Assembly (NCBI GenBank): GCA_027625915.1
Contig: JANTQA010000047.1
Location: 9,920,001-9,984,000, forward strand
Direction of reading: 5' to 3'
DNA: 64,000 bases
Source of the DNA: Anaeramoeba flamelloides
Lineage: Eukaryota; Metamonada; Anaeramoebidae
Each line of letters opens with the position of its first letter. The stretch's first letter is position 1. The notes beneath the pieces are model-generated. The model saw only the letters and a program-made list of their open reading frames with translations. It searched no databases and was not told where the DNA came from. The position numbers and the translations under genes are program-made. This document shows, piece by piece, positions 36,417-47,607 of this stretch.

Positions 36417-36564
36417 AGAATTGTAAAATTTTAAAAAAACAAGAACTAAAAGTTCTAACATTGGAAAAACCTGTCTATTTTTAATTTTAAACATATTTCA
36501 AGATAAGGATTCCTTATTTAGTTATTGGTCAAAAAAAAATAATATATACTAGTCCCTTAACAAA

Positions 36565-37108
36565 CGAAACCCCAATTCAAGAATTTTAACATACCAAAAT
36601 TCATTTTTTGAAAAAAAAAAAAAATCTTATAGAATAACCAAATCTAGAAGAAATGTCAAATTAGAACCGTTCACTAATTGAAATGTTTAAAATTGTTTAT
36701 AAATTACAATACAAAACAAAAAACAAATAATCAATACTAATAAATTATCGGTGTACTAAAAACTTTGGATGGGCACAAAAAAAAATGCATTGATAAATTT
36801 GTTGTTAAATTCTATTAACAATGATTGATCGATCAAATGGATAGATATTGTCGACTAATTTTATTTGAGTTCTTCTATTTTGAAGAACCCAACTTTAGCA
36901 TAATATCATATGTCCCAAAAAATTTTTGATTGAACGAAACATGTTATGTAATTTAAAAAATGTAAAATGAAGATAAAAATCAAAAAAATTAAAAAATGAT
37001 TTTCATATTTTTCAAAAATCAAAATTATTTCCAATTTGAATGAAATTGTTCTATTGTGATTCTTTTAACTGTTTTAGATGTGTTAAAAATTTTGAATTTT
37101 AGTTTTTA
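36565..37108 (+). mobile_element. Tc1/mariner-like non-autonomous element (family B), decayed copy
   Basis: Recognisable along its length (GATCGATCAAATG core; terminal TTGAATTTTAGTTTTTA) but more diverged than other copies. It begins within a few bases of the end of the TTAA element 34717-36560. Confidence 0.7.
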
Positions 37109-37952
37109 AAAAGCCCAAAAAAAAAAATAAAATTATTTTTTTTGGTGCCTTTTCATTAAAACTTCTCATACAAAATTTCTAAAGCTCAATAATAAATTAA
37201 AAAAAAAAAATTAAGATTTTTTAATAGTAAATCTATACATTATAAAAGACACTACATTTACTAAAATTTCTAATGTTTATATGAGTTTTGAAAGATTTTT
37301 TTTTTTTAAATTGACTTTCTTAAAAAAAATCAATAGAAAACAAAAAATATGTAGAATTAAAAAAAAAGAAAAAAAATAATAAATGAAAAAAGGATTGATG
37401 AAAAAAAAAAAAAAAACTTGAAAAAGCAAAACTAAAATTTTAAGAAATTATAAAACAATAATTCTGATTCTACAATTGAAAATTTATTTTCGAAAGAATA
37501 TTGAATGAAAAATCCATAGAATTTGTTATATTTCGCAAATTAAACTGTATTTTTATGACTTGAAAAGATTTTTAAATACATTTCGATCTATTTTGCATTT
37601 TTTGTTTAATTTTAAAGAGGAATTTTGAAATAAAATTTTATTTTTTTTTTCTCAAAATTTGATAAATATTATAATTTTAATAATACAACTTGAATTATTA
37701 TTATTAATAATAATCCGAGACTTACCAATAGTTGATTCATCAAAAAAGAATTAAAAATAATTTAGATAAATGAATTTCATCTTGGTTTTTTCAAAATTTT
37801 AAAATTTTATTGTAATAGTTAATACTTCTGCAATCTACAAAATAACCAAAATGGGCGATTTATTTTTTATTTAATTATTCATTTTTAAACTAATTCAATT
37901 CTTCCTTTTTAAACTATTTTGGATTCTTTCTGTTCAATATTTGGATACACAC

Positions 37953-37985
<33 letters not shown>

Positions 37986-40769
37986 TGCACTGCGTAGGTT
38001 TAAAGTTACTTTAATTTTTTTTTTCAATAAATCATTTTTTTTTTTTCAAAGATCAAAAAATTTTATCTCTGAATTTAAATTAAATCTTCTTGATCTCTCC
38101 AAAAAAAGAAATTGGAATAATTTTCTTTGCAGTAACAAACAAATCTTTTTGATTAAAAATATATTTTTTCAAGAATGTGAAAAATGATATTTAATTTCTA
38201 TTATAACCCTTACTAGTAAATTAAATTAATTCAATTTCAAACCTAAAAATTTATAGTTTACCATAATTTCAAAGTTTATTTATTTTCTATACACCAATTA
38301 CCACTAATTTAGAATTAGTAAAAAAGTGAAATGATTGAATTGGATTGTGAGAAATAAAAATCAAAAAGTTATCAAAATTTAAGAATCAAGTTTCTGTAAT
38401 TTGTTTTTTTCAAAAAGTAATAAAAATATTCTGTCTTCTTTTTAACTTTTTGAATGAAAAATCTTTTAAGATCTTTTTTTTTTTTTTTTTTTTTTTTTGT
38501 TTTACAGTGTTTTAAAGTTTGTGTTATCAAGGTAAGCCAACTTGTTAAAAGAATGACAAATTTTTTTTTTTTTTCAAAATTATTTATATTTTTTTTTAAA
38601 ACTTCAAGTTTTGTATCTTTATGCCTTTTCAAATTTAAGTTTCTAGATTAAAGTGAATTTATGAAAGGATTTTATTGAATTTTCTCTGAAAGTGAATTAA
38701 AATTACCCCAATACAGCGACCCTTTGATTTTGAGCACGAGAGGTATGATAAATTGAGAATATAACAAAAAACGCTTTCTAAGATCACTTCACATTTATTA
38801 TTTTATGTTATAAGGCCATTAAAATCACTACTGCGAATTTCTCATCTTTTTTTCACTAAAGTACCGTTTAATCAAAAACCAAGATTTATTATTTTTTGTT
38901 TTATATATTAACTCCAAAAATCAAATGTATTGGACGAATTTGTTATTAAAATTTAATTTAAACTTTAATATATAGAAAAAAGTTTTTAAAATGGAAAATT
39001 TAAAATATTTTCATTTTTTTCTTAGTAAAATTAAAATCAAGATAGCTCAATTATATTAAACATAAGACTGATTTTCTAAATTCTTTTTTGTTTTATTGAG
39101 ATTTTTCTTTTAACATTAATATTCAAATAATTCTAAAATATATAATTTTCAAAATTTTGGATTAAAAAAATTGGAATGTATAACCATTAGAGATTTTTGG
39201 CAAATATTCTTTTTTTGGTCCTCAAAATTATAATTTTTTCGAGATTATTATTTTTATTTTAAAAATTAGTTTATGATGAACACCATTTTTTACAAAATCA
39301 ATTATTGATACATTTTTTCAAAATATAAAATATTTAGATTTATCTTTAATCGCTTACAATTGTTAAAAAACATTTAGAATATACCAAAATATTTTACAAA
39401 ACAATTAATTTCAAATAGATCAAAAAACTTTTAATTGTAGATTTGTTTTTCTGTAATCCTTTTTGAATTTTTTTATATTTCTCATTTTGGAATTAATAAT
39501 GGGTATATTGAAAATATTTTTTCACTAAAGTAAACAAAATGATTTACCATTCAATTCATTACAAAATAAAATATTTATAAATCCATTGAATCATAAAATG
39601 ATAATCATTAAAAATGGATTTTTCGAAAAAAAAGGACTTTTAATCTTTCTATTAAAACTCTAACCTTTATTAAAATATTTGAACATAGAATTTTGTTTTA
39701 ATTTTTTTTTTAAATGTTTTTTTTTATAGTTGGATAAATAGATCAACTTTTGATGAGACAATATTTTAACCCAAAATCAATTTTCCTATTTCCAACCCCT
39801 TAAACTTATAATTTATTATTTATTTTTTAATTTAAATTGCTTTTTTCTTTTTTTTTTATCTTTTTTTTCTTTATTGAAAAGAAAATGAGTACCATTAACC
39901 CTATAAATTATTCATCAAAAATAAGTTAAATCCATTTTACAAAAAAAAAAAATGAACAGATAATATTCCGTAAGGACTTTTTACTAATATAAATTATTTT
40001 CATTTTTTTTTTTTCGAGAGTCTCACCTTTCAAATTTCAAAAAAAAATATTCAACTTCATGAATTGTTTTAGATCATTCAAAAAATTATCTTTAGATCGG
40101 AGAATTGAAAAATTAAAACCCATTTTTAGAATATTCACTTAATTTTAAAAAAAATTTGAAAGTTCACAAATTATTATTATTTGTTTGCTTTTCAAAAAAA
40201 AAAAACAATTTATCTGCGAAAAATTTTTTTTTTAAGGTGAAAAATGAAATATAATATAAGTTTCAAAAATCCTTTTATTTGAGTTTTGGATTTTTCAAGT
40301 TTTTTTTTTAAATAGATTTTATATTCCAATACATTAATATATATATATATATATATATATATTATCAAAAAATATCAGAAGGTATCTCTAATACTAATCA
40401 CACTTTTTTTAAAAATAATTTATATTTTAGTTTTAATAAAATTGATAAACACCTTAGTAAATTTAAGAGACAAATAAAAACATATCACCCTGGACAGAGA
40501 AAATTAAATTAATCATATGCGTAAAAATAACTTTGGTTGCAAAAAAAGGTGAAAAAACATTTTTTTAATCTCGTAATTCTTTTAAATAATATTTAATATT
40601 ATGTGTAATATTATAAAATGAAAGAACTTCTACTTCTTCGGATACAAAAACCAACGTTTAAAGAAAATTACATATATAAAATAAATAATGAATAAGTGTA
40701 ATATAATATTGAGATAAAATTGGAACAATTTTACACAATAAAAATAAAATGAAAGAAAATTAAAATTAC
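37109..40769. other. Presumed 3' part of the Tat-SF1 locus, no gene resolved
   Basis: Should contain the short terminal Tat-SF1 exon, but no convincing acceptor plus stop was found. A GC-richer island at 38711-38756 after AATACAG reads RPFDFEHERYDKLRI (plus strand) and could be an exon of another gene. The rest is poly-A/T. Confidence 0.35.
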
Positions 40770-43700
40770 CGCTCCAAAATCCTTCGTCCTTTTTTCCTCT
40801 TCTTTTATGTCTTCTTGAGAATCATATCTGGTACCATCCCAAAGAGAAGCTGTAACTAATCTTTTATCAAAATACTTACCATTGATTTCTTTTTGAAATT
40901 TTTTTGAAGAGTGCAGTTCTGAAAACCTAACTAAAATCACACCATCAATATGTTTCTATTTATAAAATTATATATAATAAAAGTAATTAATTCAAAAAAA
41001 AAAATATTTAAATTTTATTAATTAGAAATATATTTTAAATAACTTCACTAACTTGTATTAAGTTTATTGTAAATCTATATCACACTGACGCTTTCAAAAT
41101 CATGTTTTTACATCAAATATTTCTTAAAATCCCATCAAATTTGTATTGATCTAATCGTGGAATAGTTGACAATATTCAAACCAATCGTTTAATTTTTTTT
41201 TCAATTTTATTTTTATTTTTTAAAAAACACAGCTTTTTTCTTTTTAAGTTTATTTTTAATTTGAAATCAACTTTTAAATTTAAATTTTAAATATTGATCT
41301 TTTAGATCAGTTTTATTTTTAACTGCTTTCTATCCAATTCTTGCTTGGTGAGAAATATCTCAATTAGTATAATTTAAAAATGTTAATCAAAAATGAAACC
41401 CCCTTTCCAATAATATGATTTTTTAAACTTATCAAAGGAAAAAAAAATTATAAATGATCTCCAATTTAACCTATTTTTCTTTCTTGAAAATCATGACTCT
41501 TTTTTTTACATTAATTTTAAATATATAAATCTTAAATATTATTCCAGGTTTCTGTGATTTCTGCAATTTCTGTGATTTCGGTGATTTCGGTGATTTCTGC
41601 AATTTCTGTGATTTTTTGTGATTTTCTGTGATTTTTGTGATTTCATTTACGCCAGAGAAAATTTTACTTTAAAAAAACCTGGAATTTTTTCAAAACAAAA
41701 AAAAAAATCATTTCCACTGATAAAATAAACCTTAAGTTTGTTTATAAAATATAAATATATGATTCTTGGTGTTAGAATATTTTTTTTTTAAAAATTATTG
41801 ATATTCTAATTAAATAACCACAATGCGAACTAAACTTCAAATTGGCCTATCAATAATTTTAAACCAGATTATCTTCAAATTTGATTTGATACCAAATAAT
41901 ATTTATTACCATTGTGAAAAAAAAGTGAAACAGAGGAAAAAAGTTAAACACGATTTTTAATTGGGAACCTTACTGAAAATTCAAAGTAAGATCAATTAAA
42001 AAAAGAATAAATAAATAAATAAAGACAAAATGAAGTATTCAGCACAATAACAGTTTTTTTAATACTATCTTTTGGTATGGGCTTTTCTTTGATTGATCAA
42101 TTATTAAAAATTTGTTCGAAAAATTTACTATTTTTAAGATCTCCAAAACCACACCATCAATTTCGATAAGAAAGTAGATTTAAATTGTATTTGTTGGGTT
42201 GATTGAAAATAATATAATGGGTTATTATTTGAAGTTAATTGGTTTCTTCTTTTTATTGATTTTACTTTTTATTTTCAGTAATGTTCCCAATTAAAAACTG
42301 TGTTTCACTTTTTTTCCAAAACAGTTATAAGATATTTTCAAAAAAGTGGTGAATTTTTTTACATTTCATTTTAAAATCTCTTTTTTAGTGGTTCTACTTG
42401 TTATATGACAATATAAAATTTCTGAGGAACACTATATGGATTAAATCAATTACTACTGTTAGTATTTATTTCAAAATATTTTTGTTGAAATATTTTACAA
42501 AATGAAAAAAAAAATAACACTTTTTTTTGGAGAAAATCATGTAAAGATAAAATTCAATAAAAAATAGACAATATAGTAAGAAGAGAAAAGATTTAATAAA
42601 ATACCAAATGCATTTATATGTTTTTCATTCTATTTGAAAATTTATCTAGATTAAACCTGTTTGGAAAAATTTTTTTTTTCGATCATTACGAAAAAAATAA
42701 TCAAATATTTTCACCACTGAAAAAATATCAGACAAAATCGAGATGAGAAATTTTCATTTCTTTTATTCTAGTAATGTCAGACTAACAACAAAATTGGATT
42801 ATAATTAAAAACCAATAACTAATGAATGATGATAATTTTGGATATTTACAGAGTTTTATTAGATTATAGTTTAATAACAATATTTTAAAATAAATTTTCT
42901 AATCTTTTTGGGAAATAGCTTATACACTCTTGCCAGTTTCGGTAATTTGGTTCAAAACAATTAAAAATGTTTATTTTTTTTAAAAAAATACGAATAAAGT
43001 TTAATATAATATTTTATTTTTATTTTTTTTTTTATTGTGATACAACAAAATTCGTTTTGTTGAAACTTTGCTTTTTCTTTCTTTTTTTTTCTTTTTAATT
43101 TTTTTTTTTTCATTCTCATCCAAAAAATTTGTAATAGATTTATATCCCTTAAAAGACAAATAAAATAATTGTATTTTATGTTTTTTTTTTCTTTTTTGAA
43201 TTATTCTAGAAATTTTCTTTAAATTAGAATTAATAAATGATTATATTTGAAAGAAAAAATGATAATTTAAAATTGTATTGATATCTTCTATAAAAAAAAA
43301 TATATTGAAAATATAGAAACCAAAATTGATTTCATAATATAATACTAATAAATTCAAAATAAACCAAATTAAAAAAAAATTAGGCACTGTTAAAATCATT
43401 TAAAGAATAACAACACAAAAACTTTCATTCAATTTAGAAATAATTTTGAATTTAAAGTCCTAATACCAGTATAGAAGCAAAAAATGTCCATTTTTTTTGT
43501 AATTTTTTTTTAAATTAACTTTTTTGGAATATCTTTAAGCAATAGTTTTGAACCAAGCATTTGGCTAGGTTTGAATAAAACCATTTTTTACATTTCAAGT
43601 AACCTTTTGTTCATGGGGTTTTTGAAAAAGGAGATGACAAAAAAAATGGACATTTTTTGCTTTTATATTGGTACTAGGGCTAAAACAAATTAGTCTTATC

Positions 43701-46097
43701 ATTTTTTATCTTTTTTGTTTTGTTTTTATCATTTTTTTTTTTTTGAAGTTACATAATTTATTTCTTTCGATCGGGAATTTTTTTCCAATTATTGTTATAA
43801 TACTAAAGTTTAGTTCAATTAAATAAAAAAACCACATAAGATTAGTTGATGGGATCTTTTCATTTGATCGATCAACAATTGTTGCTGGGATTTTAAAAAA
43901 ATTTAGCAATACAATTTTTTGTTGTGCTCAATTCATCATTTTATCATTTGATCACATTGATTTTTATTTTTTGGTTTTATATTTTTTTCTTTTATTTGGA
44001 TAAAAAGGATTAGTACGTATATATAACATTTACACTGGGCAACTTAAACGTTATTTAATATTATGTTTTGGGAAATATAAAAAATTGGGATTGTTTTTCA
44101 GAGTTTCAGGGAGTACCGTCAAAAACTGTAGAGTGCCTAGGTTTTCTTGAGGTTTTATATTTTCTTTGTTAAATGTTCTAGGTTTTTTGAGGGTTTCTAT
44201 TTTATTTGTGAAGTTTTCTAGGTTTTTTTTGAGGTTTTCTATTTATTTGTGAAGTCCTATTGATTTTCTAAATAAACAGAAAACTCAAAAAAACTTTGGT
44301 TTATTTCAAAAAGTAAAAAAAAACCTAACGAAAAACTATTGAATTTCAAATAAAATATAAAAACTCAAGAAAACCTAACGGCACTTTTCCAAAATTCAAA
44401 AAAATAGAGAAAAATCTTTGATTTTGCTCGCTTCTTTTTAATTCTGGAAAACCTAACGGAGGTTTTTTTTTAATTTGAGAAATAAACCGAAAATTTATTT
44501 AATTTTCAGTTTATTTCTAAAATTAAAAAAAACCCAACGGAAAACAGGAGGTAATTTTGTTGAATCACCTCTCTTCAATAATAATATCAATAATAATAAT
44601 AATAAATTGTGATTTTTTTTTTTTTTGATATTTTTGATTTTGGGTGTGTCGGAATTGTTGAATGGAGTTTAATTCGGTACATTATAAAAATTCATATGTT
44701 ATTATATTTTTTAAAAATCCATTGATTAGTTTAAGAATAATACAATAGGGCTCTAGATTTACAGAAACAGTGTTTGGTAAATCAAGTGTGGTGTATTTAG
44801 AATATAGTTTTATAATGTGTCCATTAAAAATTCGTCGTCCCGTAATTACCATGAAGTTACAATAATTTGGCAATTTTTTTCATTTTCACTCATAAAATCA
44901 CATTGAACAATTAAAAAAGGTAATTAAATTGAAAAAGTTTATAGATTATGGATTCGGCCTAATAATTATTTAAGAACCAAAGGCAAAAAAAAAAGTGTTA
45001 GTACAATTTTCATTAATCAGTCATCTAAAACAGTAAAAAAATAAAGTGATACTTACACTAGCAATAATAACTTTATTCACTTTTCCATATGTTTCTGCCT
45101 TTTTTCTTATTTCTAACTGTAAATCATGGACTTGATCATAATTGCTAATTTCGTTTGGGATATACATATTTTTTAATACAACCGTTTTTTTAAATCTTAA
45201 TTGGACTTTCTGTTTTTTGGTAATTTTTTTTTTTTGTTCACCAAGCAGATAATTCCAACTTAGCTCTTTGGATTGATCATAATAGTTTTTAACTTTTTTT
45301 TTTTTCATTTTAGTTTCCTTATTGATTTGTGCTAATTTCTCTTTGGAGATCGCAATTTTCTTAATTGTGATTTTATATCCAGCCCTAATTTCAGTTTCAT
45401 TTAAACAAGTGATTGCCAGATTTACAGATTGTGGGACAAAATACTCTAAAACTGCACTTTTAGTTTTTTTTGGTTTTATTGGGTTTTTGCTTTCAATTCT
45501 TTTTGGTTTATTAAATGGATTTTTAAACATTAAATTTGGGGTATTGCTTTTTTCTTTTTCATTGTTTTTTTCTTCTTCTTTTTTATCCTCTTTTTCATTT
45601 TCCTTTTTTTCATTTTCATTTTCATTTTCGTTTTCTTCTTCAAAAATTTCAATCATTTCTTCTTCTGTTATTGGATCCTTACGGATTATTCCATAAGTAG
45701 AGAAATGCTCAGACAAGTCTTGTTGGGATATGTCTTCTGGTAAGCCAGAAATTAAAATAGCTACACTTTTGTTCTGGATTTTTTTATTTATTTCAGGAAT
45801 TGTAAAAGGATCTTTTTGAATTTTTCTTTTTTTAAGTTCTTCCAATTTATGTTTATTCATTTGTGGTCCTAAGTACTGCTGTTCAGGTTTATATTTAGAA
45901 ACTTTATGGTTCAAATTTGATCGTTTGTCAGATGATCTTTTTTTTTTGATCCTTGTTTTTTCATCTAATTTTGCTTTATTTATTGGTGGGTCAATTGTTT
46001 TTCTGATAATTGGAGGAATAATCGGCTTTGAATAGCTTTTAATTCGGTGTTTTCTTTTTGTGTTTGTCAATTGGAAACCAGAAAACTTCTTCGACAT
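40770..46097 (-). CDS. Tat-SF1/CUS2-like RNA-binding protein (U2 snRNP factor), 3' end unresolved
   Basis: Homologue of HTATSF1/Cus2, which binds SF3B1 and assists U2 snRNP remodelling before prespliceosome assembly. Exon 1 (45057-46097, 347 codons) starts MSKKFSGFQLTNTKRKHRIK. It has a basic N-terminus, RRM1 from about residue 113 (SVAILISGLPEDISQQDLSE) interrupted by a Glu/Asn/Lys loop, its second half (KSAVLEYFVPQSVNLAITCL), and the start of RRM2 (TVVLKNMYIPNEI...KVIIAS). It ends at a GTAAGT donor, phase 0. Exon 2 (40770-40955, 62 codons, acceptor ATAG) completes RRM2: KHIDGVILVRFSELHSSKKF, then the family-specific NGKYFDKRLVTASLWDGTRY. The intron is 4.1 kb and full of repeats. Exon 2 ends DFGA at a GTAATT donor, so at least one short terminal exon is missing from my model. 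The join is supported by phase and by RRM2 continuity. Confidence 0.88.
41550..41645. repeat. Minisatellite TTTCTGTGA / TTTCGGTGA
   Basis: About ten tandem units of a 9-11-bp motif (TTTCTGTGA, TTTCTGCAA, TTTCGGTGA). In the Tat-SF1 intron. Confidence 0.85.
41916..42318. mobile_element. Foldback TIR element Q
   Basis: About 400 bp with inverted arms of roughly 80 bp: GTGAAACA... TTTTTAATTGGGAACCTTAC on the left against the complement of AGTAATGTTCCCAATTAAAA on the right, ending TGTTTCACTTTTTTT. In the Tat-SF1 intron. Confidence 0.7.
43456..43682. mobile_element. TIR MITE with ~40-bp inverted ends (family C)
   Basis: Left GTCCTAATACCAGTATAGAA then GCAAAAAATGTCCATTTTTT; the right end is its complement (AAAAAATGGACATTTTTTGC ... 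GGTACTAGGGC). TAAA flanks both sides. 227 bp, no ORF. In the Tat-SF1 intron. Confidence 0.75.
43697..44673 (-). mobile_element. Family B copy split by a family D insertion
   Basis: Reverse-oriented family B sequence (CATTTGATCGATCAACAATT, GTTTTGGGAAATATAAAAAA) stops near 44098 and resumes near 44615 with the terminal GGGTGTGTCGGAATTGTTGA. The roughly 500 bp between belong to a different repeat (family D). Its other end is missing next to the inverted-repeat element 43456-43682. Lies in the Tat-SF1 intron. Confidence 0.75.
44098..44615. repeat. Family D foldback repeat, inserted in family B
   Basis: Built of nested imperfect inverted segments: TCTATTTATTTGTGAAG units, TTTATTTCAAAAAGTAAAAA and their complements. 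A related copy lies at about 4440-4740. Confidence 0.65.
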
Positions 46098-46309
46098 TTG
46101 TTATTTATTCAATTTAAAAGAATAGGACGAATGAGTCCAACAAAAGAAATGGATCAAACTAAATGATAAGTCGAAAAAATAAATTATTTTATTTTAAATA
46201 AGGTTACAAGCCAATTTCAAGATTCTAGAAATAATACATCGACTCTAATCGTTTTAAATTATTTATATATATTGGTTATTATTTCAATTTTTCTTTTTCT
46301 TCTATTTTT

Positions 46310-46560
46310 TTTCTATTTCTTTTTATTTTTCTTTTTTTTGTTTTTTTTGCAAAAGATCATGTAAAAAAATAAAGAGATCTTCGAAAAGACAAATAATCAC
46401 TATGAAAATTGAAACTATTTAATGTCTTTTAAAATGAATTTAATTATTCATAAAATCTTCTTATGGTCTTTTTTCCAGATAAAGTTCAGTTATAAAAAAT
46501 CTGTAAGACCCATTTCAAAAATTTTTATTCACTTTTTTTAAGTTTTTCATTAATTTTTTT
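46310..46560 (+). repeat. Dispersed repeat family K, second copy
   Basis: GATCTTCGAAAAGAC, AATTGAAAC and CCCATTTCAAAAATTTTTAT match 8585-8830. Lies between the Tat-SF1 and DHHC genes. Confidence 0.55.
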
Positions 46561-46654
46561 TATATGTATTAGAATATCTTTATTTTATATTTAGAAAGTT
46601 TTAAAAGTCAATTATGAACCAGATTTAATAATTAGTTTTTTTTTGAATACTATA

Positions 46655-46656
<2 letters not shown>

Positions 46657-46691
<35 letters not shown>
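46657..46691. repeat. (AT)n microsatellite
   Basis: 35-bp pure AT run. Similar tracts occur at 17093-17113, 26887-26911, 37955-37983 and 40337-40363. Confidence 0.9.
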
Positions 46692-46694
<3 letters not shown>

Positions 46695-46777
46695 CTGTTC
46701 CAAGGCTACCGTGAAATCTATATTAACATCAAAATTTGATATTGATAAAATTTCACGGTAGCTATGGATTGACTGTA
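46690..46777. mobile_element. 88-bp Stowaway/Tc1-like mini element
   Basis: TA-bounded, starts CAG and ends CTG, with near-complete inverted ends CTACCGTGAAAT / ATTTCACGGTAG. Inserted at the edge of an (AT)n tract. Confidence 0.65.
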
Positions 46778-47607
46778 TATTTCAATTTATTATTTTAGGT
46801 GAGTCATAATTTTTGAAATGGAGTTTCAGTGTTGTTTAAACTTAAAGTCATACCTTGGATAGATTTTGATTTTTTTTCAAAAGATCAAATAAGATTTTTA
46901 TTATACAAATACAAATTATATAACTTGTGTATGCTATTTTTTCCTTTTTTCCTTTTAGAATATTCAGTATTTGTAAATTATTATTATTTTTTTATTCAAG
47001 TTTTCAGAATAAATTAATTCATTATTTTTATTTTTTGAAAACGATCTATTTATATTATAAATTTTTTTTTTTGCCTTTTTTCAGATGTTTAGCATATAAC
47101 AGTAAAGTTATTGATCTTAATATTTTCAAAAACATTTTTTGTTAACAATACAACATTTTTATACTTTCTACCAGATACAAAAAATATGAATATAATTATT
47201 AAAAACAATATTGTAAAAAATAAAAATAAAAATGAAAATCTAAAGAAGAATTTTTTTATTTTTTAAGTTTTATTCAAAAAAGATAAATAAAAATTATTTA
47301 TGTATTTTCAAAAAATTAAAATAAAATTGATCTTCTATATTTTTAAAATAGAATGGATAGATATATAAATATTTGCATGTATATGTTTATGTATATTAAT
47401 ATATTTATATTTAAAGAATATATATATAAATATAGAAAGAGGAATTTTCATAATCTATCTTATTTTGGATTAATAATTGTATTTTAATTCGATAAAAATC
47501 AATTTTTTTTTTAATTATTAGTATTTATTCAAAAAAAAAGAATTGAAGATTAATTTATTTTTTAATTTTTACTTTGAAAAAAAAAAAAAAAAATTAAAAA
47601 AGCAATA

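Larger units (their letters stand above)
34717..36560. mobile_element. TTAA-bounded element F, long copy, host of LINE copy 2
   Basis: Ends TTAAGGGACTAGTCTCTATT (34717) and TATACTAGTCCCTTAA (36560). Minus the LINE and its duplication the element is about 717 bp. It matches the 180-bp element 55235-55414 at both ends in inverse orientation, so that copy is an internally deleted version. The long copy carries a short ORF at 34965-35072. Confidence 0.8.

Noticed and set aside
40480-40530. Candidate terminal exon of Tat-SF1 after TCCAG (GDMFLFVS, stop)
   Set aside because: Frame fits but the peptide is not family-like; left unassigned.
45322-45696. 124-codon plus frame
   Set aside because: Antisense shadow of Tat-SF1 exon 1; Ser/Phe-rich from reverse-read Glu/Lys codons.
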